Numbered from the stretch's first letter, positions 25,801-33,749 are shown. The stretch: DNA of 64,000 nt from Maribacter vaceletii (GCF_003634105.1 NZ_RBIQ01000012.1:62001-126000), one strand, 5' to 3'. The notes: a model not told the origin generated them from the letters alone. Made by a program: numbers and translations.

Positions 25801-28396
25801 TTTGGATACGGCTAATAATCCAGAAACAATTTCAGGTTTAGTTGGTGGAAACTACTTTGTTGAGGTTACTTCTACTGCAATGCCTTTTTGCGATGGCGAT
25901 AGTAATATAGCAACCATACGTACACCAAATGGAGATTTACAAGTAACAGCAAACGAAATAGGAAATACTAGTTGTAGTGATGATACAGGTAAAATAGAAG
26001 CTATTGGTAGTGGAGGATGGGATACCTCTGCTTATGAATATAGATTGCTACAAAGTACGGATGGTGGGACAACTTATCCTAACGAAATTGCAGCGTATTC
26101 TAATACAAATGAGTTTGAAAACTTAGCTAGCGGTGATTATAGGGTAGAAATAAGAGATGTAGAAGGTTGTGTAAATGATTTTGATATTACTTTAGCTGCG
26201 GTACCTCAGATAGATGCAGGTATTAGAGAGCCACAAGCGCTACAATGTCCTGCAGGAAATAATGCGGTCTTAGAAGCTTATGACCCAACAAGTGGTGATG
26301 CAACTTCAGCAACTGCTGGAGCGTCTGGAGGTTTCCCTGGAGCAGGGTATAACTATAGGCTATTATTTTTAGGTAGTAATGATAATACCAATATTGTATC
26401 TACAAGTGGATTACAAAATTCACCTACATTTATTGGTACAAGTGGCGGTTATATTAGTGCTGGTTGGTATGCTATAGAGGTTTCCTCTAGTTTTAACTGT
26501 TTGTTTATAACGGTTCCTTATTATGTGGATCCACCACCACCAGTAGAACCAAGATTAGTACAAACACGGGTACCTGGCTGTGGAGGAGCAGGGGAAATGC
26601 GATTAGATATAGAAAATTATGATGCTAGTTTTGTCTATGAGTATTTACAAATAGAAGATGGAACAGCTGTAGGGGTGTATACCGATATGGTTGGCTCATC
26701 GGTTACTGTGACAGGTAATGCAGGTATATCGTATCAATTTGATGTTAGAAAAAAGAATGCACTAAATACTTGTAGTGCTGTTAGGTCTAATGGTATAACT
26801 ATGACAGATGCATCTGTGCTTACTCTTTTGCCAAATTCTCCAGTGGATCCAATTTCTTGTGCATCTGAATTAGATGGTAGGATAGAATCTTTTGCAAACG
26901 GAGGTGTAGGTAATAATATGTTTACATTATATATTGGAGAGCCTACAGATGGTTTTAATCTTGGCACAGCAACTATATATAGAGGCCCGCAAACGGATGG
27001 TACTTTTGAAGGGCTTCCTGAAGGTACAGATTATTGGGTTGGAGTTACAAGTGGTTTAACTTGTGAGGCTATAGATGGTCCTTTTGAAATTGTTAGACCA
27101 GCTCCAATAGTATTTACTGCAGACCCGGTTTCTGTAAGTTGTTTTGGAGAGGAAGATGGCGAAATTAGAATAGAAGTGCAATCAGGTGGAGTAGGGTTAT
27201 TGCAATTTGCAATTGGCCCTAATTTCGATGAATTTTTTAGTGATCCAGTAACTCCTAATGCTTATGTTTTTGATGAGTTAGCTGCTGGGGATTATGAAAT
27301 TCTTATTAAAGATGATAATGGTTGTTTTGAGAAAGATATTATTACAGTTCAAGAGCCAAATGTATTAGAAGTTACCAATATAGTTACAACACCTGAGTTA
27401 TGTATTGGCGCTAATGATGGTACATTGTCTTTTGATATTATAGGAGGTACGCAGTTTAATGATGTTTTAGTGCACCCAACACCATATTATGAATATAATT
27501 TAGAAAAAATAAGCCCGGTAGATGAAACAGGTACTGGAGTTTTTGCACCTTATGATGGACAAATAATTGAAAATTTAGAAGGCGGAGCTTCTTATGCATT
27601 GTATATTAGAGATGCTAACGATTGTGAAGCTACAGAAGTTATATCCATTACAATTGGTGTAGATTTAACTGCAGAACCAATTGTTGAATATGGTTGTGAA
27701 GGTATATTCCCAAATAGTACTACAACTATAGAAATGCAAGAAAGAAGTTTAATACCAGATTTATTATTTGCATTAGATCCAGTAGACCCAACGGATCCTG
27801 TAACAGCTTTAGCAGGTACGGATTATGTTTTTGGAAATTTAGCACCAGGGAACCATACGGTTTATATTTATCATGAAAATGGCTGTACCAATATGGTAGA
27901 GTTTACTATAGATGCTTATGACCCTTTAACACTTACGGCTATAAAGACTGGTCCTAATGAGTTAACAGCTAGTGCAGAAGGGGGTTATGGAGGTTATGAG
28001 TTTTTCTTCCAAGGAGAATCTTATGGTAGTGAAACTGTGTACACTACTAATGAAAGTGCTGTGGTAGAAGTTAGGGTAGTAGATAGTAATGGTTGCTCTG
28101 CAATAGTAACCGTACCTTTTGAGTTTACAGGAATGTTAGATATACCAAATGCGTTTACTCCAGATGGTGATGGCTTAAATGATTTTTGGTCTCCTAATAA
28201 TAGAGAATTTTTCCCTAACATAGAAGTTAAGATTTATGATAGATATGGCCGTGTTGTAGCAATACTAAATAATGTAACACAGTGGGACGGAAATTACGAA
28301 GGTTCTCCAGTTCCTACAGGAGATTATTGGTATGTAGTAAATGCCAATGATAAGAGTAAAATACAATTTGTTGGGCATTTTACTTTGTATAGATAA
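19811..28396 (+). CDS. Giant SprB-like repeat adhesin with type B T9SS sorting domain
   Basis: A 2861-residue cell-surface protein. It begins with a basic stub and a hydrophobic signal segment (about residues 8-28). Nearly all the rest is a chain of beta-rich repeats. Each unit has one cysteine near its start (such as VTCGQTANGAVTI) and a second near its end in an NGCT-like motif after phrases like LVAGTYT. I count about 28 such end cysteines by eye. This is the SprB repeat pattern. The last 90 residues start LDIPNAFTPDGDGLNDFWSP and end VGHFTLYR, the gliding-motility-associated (CHU_C) domain that sends proteins through type IX secretion. The protein is poor in lysine and rich in Thr, Gly and Asp. 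No porP/sprF-like partner is adjacent. Likely roles are adhesion or gliding. Confidence 0.93.
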   Translation: MLPKKTKYTLYAVLLVFVSAIYSTAVANTTVFELLKEVSFSKKETAPKSESVNTKNTITSFNSTAKSDAKVSIAPMFMTIVQGADAEVGCADNGFTVARFNLCGDFDDRIISLSGGPYTSVQWQELTCAPDVNEDCPNTTVSCYNGVSTNQTYTLDASSISSTTGAEYRVIADGQQYFIKVKKSNITQTHVKQDYICGVDGRIQITNLSSAYEFSIDSGSGFGPWQGPIFNNLVPGTYIVKARLQNTPNTCEYPYEPITIDQLDMEIEATFVDAQCSGETGSITVTANNVPGPYKYTLLNDSGVAQEFTAFIPDNPYTFSAVGFGTYTVQVETQQCTGDPLNGIDPPRQTVDTSGNPIVIGNGLVALDASTEVNSSFGCATITSVDITVNTSGGAPPYTFIVNGAGPSSPSYSGLTTYTVTSPGSYDFLITDSNGCTITASSNVESLLPPDVNATGVDGTCTNGGAKINFNVTDARGYNLTYSVDAGVTWVTADQISVTATPGGTLYDQLEVRYQQGGFECTRTVNDVTVSSVGVITGSATKISDRTCDGSGGTIGGQIDFGPVSGGSGSGYTFSIDGTNFTTTTSYTNLVAGTYTPMIEDGGGCRLEGTPITILDVDPPTDIDFIATNSNCTLNTVDLQLIPTLGTGGATIANYSIISPIVDDNGASDTFVSLDATQSYIFQIRDSNGCTYTEGYSPFLTSSIRARVKSGGDLRVCNGATDGTGTFLIDGFGANYTYDINGGLYTGGPQNDDEVDLPLSGPGTYTITVTDVDTGCTDTASFDIIEAAPLSLTGAVVDMSCANGNRGRVTATATGGWGAFRYTLTPPVGAVQGPKSGRTFNNLTAEGNYVLEVEDAEGCTVTFNFALTEIDAPTLTLDTAASDFCYVAGTGATAVVNSTAGSAGAGTHQYRVNGGTLQGNTFTGLTPGNYTIEVVDGNNCTAAINITIEEQLRVNTSLITEIPCGTSDGRIRVNVSGGYTPGSQYEVSTDDGVTWGSPIAFTSNSFNYDTRVDGTYRFRITDTNTTSAACVVESAPLVVNPPDPIAAAAIDTRDVTCGQTANGAVTITPDATSGVPPYVISFNGSPFTAQTVYSNLAVGTYPFTVRDARGCIVNQTVDIILDTTPTPDATVTEIPATCAASVLSGGIRISGVTDGQENFSFIVEDNTGTEVARQDNVTRLAANSLDIFDVDLVPGDYTVITIDANGCTDIDTVTITSNEVVITPIPPPIPADCDDTSFTYSVSVSGGTGSYLIKLEHQPTFYTLSDTPATNDHTFDNATDGITYGVAYTVQVRDTGTNCIYEQEIPPVDGGSLLEITAGSTPGACDVNRNGEITYSITGFTLGDDLLIELLNNDDNTTIPLHTPVTPLAIPFNDTYPELPGDYQVIVTNLSDNCTDAAGVIIDQNLPSIDILTQEPANCNALGQITVQGRGGNGGPYTYAFTNQGNPEPLAGDYSSTTTFTAVAGNYDIYVKDAGGCTSFDIATVILLEPNLPTPTFVVQNQCNPASTSFDILVRMPSSIDTPRYTLGGVERLPTIVGGFWEYTYNVSSPGDYVVDIIDANGCTGQGTATVYDFLAATGDFSTESTCNAADGVITIQTNGGSGDFSYDISGIDYLGNPYSAPQQINNRVFTGLLPGNYQVVVTDRIVNDGTGFCEFTVTDINLNRAALPAITSDTHTDITCHDANDGTIEILVGPDDAAFPFTSEDLPIEYILTNLDTASEEDRNNTGSFGNLSAGRYQAEIVTARGCSITSLEHVIDNPDDFSITINTPPTNFVCESGGNRFSSAIITATIIDPGTIGSGYRYSITGFSNYQSSPSFEVVDNGSPQTFTIYAIDGNGCQATSQTITINPPTDVVPSVIERDLLNCANPERVRIQVVSNPAGPVDFTVRTTSVVAVAPVTNSSGNDYVDVFLPAAGDYIFEVEDNNGGCFYPMPVHTVAEPISPTVVLAEAKPISCFTPGNDGELSITVTDYIGLYDYEVFRGDDPGKTTVIASGTGLDTANNPETISGLVGGNYFVEVTSTAMPFCDGDSNIATIRTPNGDLQVTANEIGNTSCSDDTGKIEAIGSGGWDTSAYEYRLLQSTDGGTTYPNEIAAYSNTNEFENLASGDYRVEIRDVEGCVNDFDITLAAVPQIDAGIREPQALQCPAGNNAVLEAYDPTSGDATSATAGASGGFPGAGYNYRLLFLGSNDNTNIVSTSGLQNSPTFIGTSGGYISAGWYAIEVSSSFNCLFITVPYYVDPPPPVEPRLVQTRVPGCGGAGEMRLDIENYDASFVYEYLQIEDGTAVGVYTDMVGSSVTVTGNAGISYQFDVRKKNALNTCSAVRSNGITMTDASVLTLLPNSPVDPISCASELDGRIESFANGGVGNNMFTLYIGEPTDGFNLGTATIYRGPQTDGTFEGLPEGTDYWVGVTSGLTCEAIDGPFEIVRPAPIVFTADPVSVSCFGEEDGEIRIEVQSGGVGLLQFAIGPNFDEFFSDPVTPNAYVFDELAAGDYEILIKDDNGCFEKDIITVQEPNVLEVTNIVTTPELCIGANDGTLSFDIIGGTQFNDVLVHPTPYYEYNLEKISPVDETGTGVFAPYDGQIIENLEGGASYALYIRDANDCEATEVISITIGVDLTAEPIVEYGCEGIFPNSTTTIEMQERSLIPDLLFALDPVDPTDPVTALAGTDYVFGNLAPGNHTVYIYHENGCTNMVEFTIDAYDPLTLTAIKTGPNELTASAEGGYGGYEFFFQGESYGSETVYTTNESAVVEVRVVDSNGCSAIVTVPFEFTGMLDIPNAFTPDGDGLNDFWSPNNREFFPNIEVKIYDRYGRVVAILNNVTQWDGNYEGSPVPTGDYWYVVNANDKSKIQFVGHFTLYR

Positions 28397-28499
28397 GTAA
28401 ACTACCTTAGGGCAAGCTAACGAGGTATTTATTAGGAAACTAATTTTATCTCGTGGCAAACCGGCGTATTTAAAACTCGATTATCGAGTAAAATGCTCT
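28397..28499. other. Hairpin-rich spacer after the adhesin gene
   Basis: Between the convergent adhesin and methyltransferase genes lies a stretch visibly richer in G+C than other spacers. One hairpin pairs CGAG (28421-28424) with CTCG (28450-28453) and, across an internal loop, ATTAG (28431-28435) with CTAAT (28440-28444) around a GAAA tetraloop. A second is ACTCGAT (28475-28481) with ATCGAGT (28483-28489). No T run follows either, so these are not simple terminators. It may be a mobile intergenic repeat or a structured RNA end. Confidence 0.4.
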
Positions 28500-29684
28500 T
28501 TAATTGTTTTTACTACAAATTAGCACTGTTAAGTTGTTATTTATATCTGTAGTAAAAAATAAATAAATTGTTCCACCATCAGATATCTTATGCTTTTTAC
28601 GAAGATTGGCAACTTTCTCTGGAAAATTTCTAGTAGTTATATTGGCTTTAGAAATTTTTAAGTCTTTTATGTTTTTCTTATTGTAAATAATAGAATTTTC
28701 AATTTTAAAAATACGCCCTGGAAAAGTAGGTTCCATATGTTTACTAGTATATAAATGAGAGTTTACATGTAGTTTATTTAAATTAAGCTTTGCCCCTAAA
28801 GTTTTAAAAGCACCAGATTTTAAAATAGCAGAATTGGGCTCAAATAGATATTGCTGAGGTAGTTCGTAATTAGTAGATACGTCTTTTTCTTCATTAAGGG
28901 TAAAAGTAAAATAATCTGAATGTTTTTTTCCAATATTTACAGTTTGCACCTTTATAGTATCTGAGTAATTTTTTTCAAGAATCCAAATAAGCTCTTTTAC
29001 CTCATTTTCTAATGCAACCACATGTATTTCTTTTACATATTTTAATTCTGATATTCCAACAGAAAAATCTAAAAGAGGAGATGTTTTTATGGCAATATTA
29101 TTGGTTTTACTAAAAAGAAGTTCTATGTTTTTAGGAACATTAGGAAGGCAGTCTGAAAGTAAAAATACTTTCCCTTTTGCATCATTTCTTCGAGAAGGGT
29201 CTATATATATCCAATCATAAAATTGGTTGCTTTTTTGTAAATATTTTATTCCATCAAAAGGGAAAGTTTTAATGTTTTTTGCGCCTAATTCATTGAAATT
29301 ATGCGCAGCAATTTGGGCTAGTTTTTCATTGATTTCGCAATGAGAAACCTCCTTCATTTTCTCACTAAAATAATAACTATCCACGCCAAAACCTCCAGTT
29401 ATATCTAGTACTGAATTTTTGTCTAAAAGAGAGGCTTTGTACTGTGCTGTTTTTTGGGATGAGGTTTGTTCAATGTTTAGCTTATTTGGGTAATATATAT
29501 TAGGAGTATTATACCACTTTGGGAGTTTTTTTTGGCATTTTTTCTTGGCTTCAATCTGTTCTACAAGCTCTTTAGAAGAAACGGTAGTAAAAGGTGTCTT
29601 TTTTAATAGAACTGACATGGTGTCAGTATTAATATTTTTAGTTATAAATTCCTGAACTCCAGTTTTTAATGTGTCTTTATTCAA
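28500..29684 (-). CDS. Class I SAM-dependent methyltransferase with THUMP-like part
   Basis: A 394-residue protein. The SAM-binding motif LDITGGFGVDSYYFS starts near residue 96, followed by VSHCEINEKLAQIAAHN and the catalytic-type motif WIYIDPSRRN. The C-terminal third (about 300-394) includes HLYTSKHMEPTFPGRIF and ends in a beta strand pattern, as in the THUMP-like domain that accompanies these proteins in Bacteroidota. RNA or protein methylation is likely, but the substrate is unknown. It is the last gene of a six-gene minus-strand run from tsaD. It is separated by seven bases from the permease gene. Confidence 0.82.
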   Translation of the reverse strand: MNKDTLKTGVQEFITKNINTDTMSVLLKKTPFTTVSSKELVEQIEAKKKCQKKLPKWYNTPNIYYPNKLNIEQTSSQKTAQYKASLLDKNSVLDITGGFGVDSYYFSEKMKEVSHCEINEKLAQIAAHNFNELGAKNIKTFPFDGIKYLQKSNQFYDWIYIDPSRRNDAKGKVFLLSDCLPNVPKNIELLFSKTNNIAIKTSPLLDFSVGISELKYVKEIHVVALENEVKELIWILEKNYSDTIKVQTVNIGKKHSDYFTFTLNEEKDVSTNYELPQQYLFEPNSAILKSGAFKTLGAKLNLNKLHVNSHLYTSKHMEPTFPGRIFKIENSIIYNKKNIKDLKISKANITTRNFPEKVANLRKKHKISDGGTIYLFFTTDINNNLTVLICSKNN

Positions 29685-29691
29685 AGTTTTG

Positions 29692-30792
29692 CTATAAATT
29701 TTGAGTTAATGACTTTACGAGTTTGTTCTCAGACAAAAATTCTTTTAAAATAACCTTTATTGCAGTATATCCGGGTACTGCTACAATCATTCCTACTACG
29801 CCAAAAAGAAGCCCTGCAATAATGATTACTAAGAAGATTTCTAGCGGATGAGACTTTACACTGTTAGAGAAAATAAATGGTTGGGAAAAGAAGTTATCAA
29901 CTAATTGACCAATAGCTAAACCTATTAAAACATAGCCAGATTTTGGTAGTATTACCTCACTAAAATCGGCACCCAAATTACTGGTCATTGTTAAGCCTAT
30001 CATTAGTACTCCTCCAATTAATGGGCCTACGTATGGTATTATGTTAAAAAGAGAACAAAGAAAAGCTATTACTATCGCATTTTCTATTCCAACAATCAAT
30101 AGTACAATGGTATAAATAACAAACAAAATAAATATTTGTAATAATAAGCCAAGAAAGTACCTGGATAATAAATTGTTTATTTTTTCTATAGAATTTACTG
30201 TTCGTTTTTCATTGTTGTTTGGTACAAACATTAATAATCCATTTTGGAAAAGTTTGCTATCTTTTAAAAAGAAAAAGGATATAAATAAAACGGAAAATAA
30301 ACCAATACTTAAAGAACTTAGGATATTTAAAAAAGAGTTTAAAAAATCTGGAATAAAACCAATGTTTAAACCATCTAAAATGTTTTTTTCAATTTCAGCA
30401 TCTTCTAATGCTTCATTTACTTCAGAGGTTGAAAAACCTAAATAGTTTGTTATTTCTTTATAAAGAATATTAACATTCTCTTGAAGTTTATCAATGTCTA
30501 GTAAAGATAAATTTTTCCCTTGCTCCGAGAGTAGTGGGACAAATAAAGCAACTATTCCTACTAAAATTCCTACCATTAAGAGCATAGAAAGTACTACTGC
30601 TAGTGTGTTAGGGAATTTAAGTTTACGTCTTAAAAAGAGAACTATAGGCCTTCCTATAAGGGCAATTACTGCAGCAAAGGCTAAATAGGCTATTACAGAT
30701 TGTATTTTATATAAAAAATACACAAGAAGTATTAAACCTATACTAATGCCTAGTGCTCTTAAAATTCCGTTGGCTATTGTTTTAGATGTCAT
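29692..30792 (-). CDS. AI-2E / PerM family permease
   Basis: A 366-residue inner-membrane protein with about eight hydrophobic segments, several at the N-terminus and a cluster after residue 205. The segment FNIIPYVGPLIGGVLM and the final GVVGMIVAVPGYTAIK are signatures of the AI-2E transporter (PerM/YdiK) family. Members export varied small molecules or run sodium/proton exchange. The name reflects one E. coli member and should not be read as evidence for autoinducer-2 here. The soluble region at about 70-165 is the usual extracytoplasmic domain. It starts four bases after the DUF4159 stop. Confidence 0.88.
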   Translation of the reverse strand: MTSKTIANGILRALGISIGLILLVYFLYKIQSVIAYLAFAAVIALIGRPIVLFLRRKLKFPNTLAVVLSMLLMVGILVGIVALFVPLLSEQGKNLSLLDIDKLQENVNILYKEITNYLGFSTSEVNEALEDAEIEKNILDGLNIGFIPDFLNSFLNILSSLSIGLFSVLFISFFFLKDSKLFQNGLLMFVPNNNEKRTVNSIEKINNLLSRYFLGLLLQIFILFVIYTIVLLIVGIENAIVIAFLCSLFNIIPYVGPLIGGVLMIGLTMTSNLGADFSEVILPKSGYVLIGLAIGQLVDNFFSQPFIFSNSVKSHPLEIFLVIIIAGLLFGVVGMIVAVPGYTAIKVILKEFLSENKLVKSLTQNL

Positions 30793-30796
30793 ATTA

Positions 30797-31447
30797 CTAA
30801 TGTTTAAATGCGTAATTAATAATGTTAGCTCCCATTTTTAATGCCTTTTCCCTTATTTCTTTTGGGTCATTGTGTACGGATGGGTCTTCCCAACCATCCC
30901 CTAAGTCTGATTCATAGGTAAATAGTAATACAAGTCTTGCTTCGTGGAAAAAACCAAATGCTTGTGGTCTTTTACTGTTGTGTTCGTGTATTTTGGGTAA
31001 CCCTTCTTTAAAAACAAATTTATCTTTAAATATTTCATGATTTTTTCCAATCTCTTCTAGCTCTTTATCTGGGAAAATTTTCACTAATTCTTTTCGTAAA
31101 TAAGGTTCCATACCATAATTGTCATCAATGTGTAAAAAACCACCAGATAATAAGTAATCATGTAAATTTTGCGCATCACTTGGAGAGAAAAAAACATTTC
31201 CATGCCCTGTCATATGAATAAATGGATATTGAAATATAGAAGAGTTTCCTGCTTCTACTACTTGCGGTTTGTCTTTAATTGTTGTGTTTAAGTTGATGTT
31301 GCAATAACTAATTAAATTTGGTAAGGCTGTGGGGTTACTATACCAATCTCCGCCGCCATTATATTTTAAAATAGCTATTTCTTGAGCAAAAGAAATAGTA
31401 GAAAAAATAAAAGTTAAAATTAATAGCGTTACAGTAAGTTGTTTCAT
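30797..31447 (-). CDS. DUF4159 domain exported protein
   Basis: A 216-residue protein with a cleavable signal peptide (to about residue 21, SFAQE). The mature part starts IAILKYNGGGDWYSNP, then FIHMTGHGNVFFS, LSGGFLHIDDNYGMEPYLR and a C-terminal segment with LLFTYESDLGDGWE. I recognise this as DUF4159, a family with a glutamine-amidotransferase-like fold that is often near MoxR/von Willebrand genes or, in flavobacteria, near rsmE. No catalytic role is established. A TACATTTG box 24 bases ahead of the start suggests its own promoter in addition to read-through. Confidence 0.85.
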   Translation of the reverse strand: MKQLTVTLLILTFIFSTISFAQEIAILKYNGGGDWYSNPTALPNLISYCNINLNTTIKDKPQVVEAGNSSIFQYPFIHMTGHGNVFFSPSDAQNLHDYLLSGGFLHIDDNYGMEPYLRKELVKIFPDKELEEIGKNHEIFKDKFVFKEGLPKIHEHNSKRPQAFGFFHEARLVLLFTYESDLGDGWEDPSVHNDPKEIREKALKMGANIINYAFKH

Positions 31448-31470
31448 AAGTCTCTTACAATTAGATGTCT

Positions 31471-31478
31471 CAAATGTA
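31471..31478 (-). promoter_or_regulatory. Possible -7 box for the DUF4159 gene
   Basis: On the minus strand TACATTTG fits TAnnTTTG, placed 24 bases before the ATG. I found no TTG at the expected -33 distance, so support is partial. Confidence 0.35.
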
Positions 31479-31554
31479 ATAATTAAGATGTTTAAAAAAA
31501 TATTAGGGAGAAATTAATCTAAATCTCATTATTTTTACTTGGCAAAATAATATT

Positions 31555-32262
31555 TTAACCATGATTAAGGATAGATAGAGTAGTGCAAGCAACAATTGCT
31601 GCAGTCTCTGTTCTAAGTCTGTTTTCTCCTAGCGAAACTGGTGAAAATTTATTTTCAAAAGCAGTTTTAATTTCGGTACTAGAAAAATCTCCTTCGGGTC
31701 CAATAAGTACCGTTGTGTTTTTATTCGGAACAGCCTTTTTTGATAAATCTATTTTTTCGGTTTCTTCACAATGTGCAATAAATAATTGACCCTTGTGTTC
31801 TTTTTTTAAGAAATCTTTATAACTAATTATTGGATTAAATTTTGGTAGAAAAGTTTGTAAGGATTGTTTCATAGCGGACTGTATCACTTTTTCCATCCTT
31901 TCTTGCTTTATAATTTTTCTTTCAGAGTTTTCGCATAGAATAGGGGTAATCTCATTTATTCCAATCTCTGTGGCTTTTTCTAGAAACCACTCAAAACGGT
32001 CATTGTTTTTGGTTGGTGCTACAGCTAAATGTATCCATGAGGTACTAGGTTCTTTTTCTATAGAGGTTAGTATTACAGCAGTACATTTTTTGGGGTTAGC
32101 TATAGTAATTTTTGAGGTTACTAAAAGACCTTTTCCATTAGTTATAGTAAGTATATTCCCCTCTTTTTTTCTAAGAACTCTTATAATATGTTTACTCTCT
32201 TCTTCGCTAAAGGTGAAGTTTTCTGTGCTGCGGTCAATATTTGGATTGTAAAATAATTGCAT
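31555..32262 (-). CDS. rsmE: 16S rRNA (uracil-1498-N3)-methyltransferase
   Basis: A 235-residue SPOUT-class methyltransferase that modifies U1498 of 16S rRNA in the ribosomal decoding region. The N-terminal PUA-like part includes ESKHIIRVLRKKEG. The SPOUT knot is at the C-terminus: TTVLIGPEGDFSSTEI and SLGENRLRTETAAIVA, with glycine-rich turns that bind SAM. KATEIGINEITPILCENSER matches the family core. It lies 19 bases downstream of the TfoX-like gene in the tsaD run. Confidence 0.95.
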   Translation of the reverse strand: MQLFYNPNIDRSTENFTFSEEESKHIIRVLRKKEGNILTITNGKGLLVTSKITIANPKKCTAVILTSIEKEPSTSWIHLAVAPTKNNDRFEWFLEKATEIGINEITPILCENSERKIIKQERMEKVIQSAMKQSLQTFLPKFNPIISYKDFLKKEHKGQLFIAHCEETEKIDLSKKAVPNKNTTVLIGPEGDFSSTEIKTAFENKFSPVSLGENRLRTETAAIVACTTLSILNHG

Positions 32263-32281
32263 TATTACATTTTAAACTAAT

Positions 32282-32629
32282 TTATGAACTTTTAAGTTTG
32301 TATTGGGCATGTTCCAAACCTAATTCTATCCAATTTTGCAATTCTTCTTCTGTTGTAAAACCATCTTCAGAAACATAAACAAATTCTTTCATTGGTTTGT
32401 TCGTGAAATCCATTGGTTTAACGTATTCTAGTTTTAAGTAATGGTCTATTTTGTCTGAGAGGATCCTAACCATTAAATTGCCTTTGATAATACCCACAGT
32501 CATTTTTCCATGAAATAAATAGGCAATACCGCCAAACATCCTTTTTTTTGAAAAGTTTTCTGTAATGTTTTTTGGAAAAATAGAAAATGCGGTATCTATT
32601 CTATTTTCTAATTCTTTTTGGAAAGACAT
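32282..32629 (-). CDS. TfoX N-terminal domain protein
   Basis: A protein of 115 residues with the TfoX N-terminal pattern: KKRMFGGIAYLFHGKMTVGI, then LMVRILSD and MKEFVYVS. The open frame runs 31 codons further upstream into tsaD, but the ATG in front of SFQKELENRI lies ten bases after the tsaD stop and is the natural start. TfoX/Sxy in gammaproteobacteria helps switch on competence genes. Stand-alone N-terminal domain proteins like this one are common and have no proven role. There is no C-terminal TfoX domain. Confidence 0.82.
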   Translation of the reverse strand: MSFQKELENRIDTAFSIFPKNITENFSKKRMFGGIAYLFHGKMTVGIIKGNLMVRILSDKIDHYLKLEYVKPMDFTNKPMKEFVYVSEDGFTTEEELQNWIELGLEHAQYKLKSS

Positions 32630-32639
32630 TTTTTTTATT

Positions 32640-33662
32640 TTAAATACGATACCTAGCATTTGCTGTAATATCTTGTTTAGAAAACAACTCTTCTTGGTAT
32701 TTAAGATAGCCAACAATGCCAATCATCGCAGCATTGTCTGTGCAATACTCAAATTTAGGAATGTATGTTTGCCATTGATTTGTTTTTTCCTTGTCTTTAA
32801 GTGCTTTTCGTATACCAGAATTTGCAGAAACGCCACCACCAATAGCAATTTGCTTAATTCCGGTTTGCTTAATCGCGTTTTTAAGTTTTAATAGTAATAT
32901 TTTCACGATTGTATATTGAATAGAAGCACAGATATCTTCTAAGTTATCAGTTATAAATTCGGAGTCTTTTTTGACTTCTTTTTGTATAAAATATAAAATA
33001 TTAGTTTTTAATCCGCTAAAACTAAAATCTAATTCGCCTACTTTTGGAATAGGGAATTCATATTTTTTTGCATTTCCATCCGAAGCATATTTGTCAATTA
33101 AAGGGCCTCCAGGGTAGGGTAGACCTAGTATTTTTGCACTTTTATCAAAAGCTTCACCAACAGCATCATCAAGTGTTTGCCCTAATACTTCCATTTTAAA
33201 GTAATCTTTGACTAATACAATTTGAGTATGCCCACCACTAATAGTTAATCCAATAAAAGGGAATGTTGGTTTTGTGTTGTCTTTGTCAGCAATAAAATGA
33301 GCAAGTAAATGGGCTTGCATATGGTTAACTTCAATTAAAGGAATGTTTAAACCTAATGCTAGCGACTTAGCAAAAGAAGTGCCAACCAATAAAGAGCCCA
33401 TTAATCCTGGTCCGCGTGTAAAAGCTATGGCGGATAACTGTTTTTTATCGATATTTGCTTTAGCTAAAGCTTGGTGTACTACTGGAACAATATTTTGTTG
33501 GTGTGCGCGAGATGCAAGTTCTGGAACAACACCCCCGTATTCTTTATGAATTTTTTGGGTTGCCACGACATTACTTAATACTTCATCGTTGCATAAAACA
33601 GCAGCAGAAGTATCGTCACAAGAAGATTCTATGGCAAGAATGTAAATAGTTTTAGTTTGCAC
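32640..33662 (-). CDS. tsaD: tRNA threonylcarbamoyladenosine transferase subunit
   Basis: A 340-residue ASKHA-fold protein, the catalytic subunit of the TsaBDE complex that makes N6-threonylcarbamoyladenosine at position 37 of ANN-decoding tRNAs. Motifs are LAIESSCDDTSAAV, the metal-binding VNHMQAHLLAH (two histidines), LTISGGHTQIVLV, DDAVGEAFDKSAK, GLPYPGGP and IGGGVSANSGIR. The start is a GTG. A good promoter lies 27 bases upstream. It heads the run tsaD - tfoX-like - rsmE - DUF4159 - perM - methyltransferase and is divergent from tamB, a common flavobacterial arrangement. Confidence 0.96.
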   Translation of the reverse strand: MQTKTIYILAIESSCDDTSAAVLCNDEVLSNVVATQKIHKEYGGVVPELASRAHQQNIVPVVHQALAKANIDKKQLSAIAFTRGPGLMGSLLVGTSFAKSLALGLNIPLIEVNHMQAHLLAHFIADKDNTKPTFPFIGLTISGGHTQIVLVKDYFKMEVLGQTLDDAVGEAFDKSAKILGLPYPGGPLIDKYASDGNAKKYEFPIPKVGELDFSFSGLKTNILYFIQKEVKKDSEFITDNLEDICASIQYTIVKILLLKLKNAIKQTGIKQIAIGGGVSANSGIRKALKDKEKTNQWQTYIPKFEYCTDNAAMIGIVGYLKYQEELFSKQDITANARYRI

Positions 33663-33688
33663 AGGGTTTGGAATAAAAATTGAAAAGA

Positions 33689-33715
33689 CAAAGGTAAAAC
33701 ATAAAGAACTATCAA
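33689..33715 (-). promoter_or_regulatory. tsaD promoter, Bacteroidota type
   Basis: On the minus strand TTG (33715-33713), 16 bases and TACCTTTG (33696-33689) fit TTG / TAnnTTTG. Transcription would begin near 33683, about 20 bases before the tsaD GTG. Confidence 0.5.
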
Positions 33716-33749
33716 AAAACTAAGAAAAATACTGTTACGAATACTAATT

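Noticed and set aside
20000-28000. Repeats in the adhesin gene considered as a CRISPR or DNA-level tandem array
   Set aside because: The periodicity is at protein level. The DNA of successive units has diverged and spacing varies, with one unbroken reading frame.
32630-32722. Extended N-terminus of the TfoX-like protein overlapping tsaD
   Set aside because: The extra 31 residues show no conserved pattern and the internal ATG falls directly after the tsaD stop.
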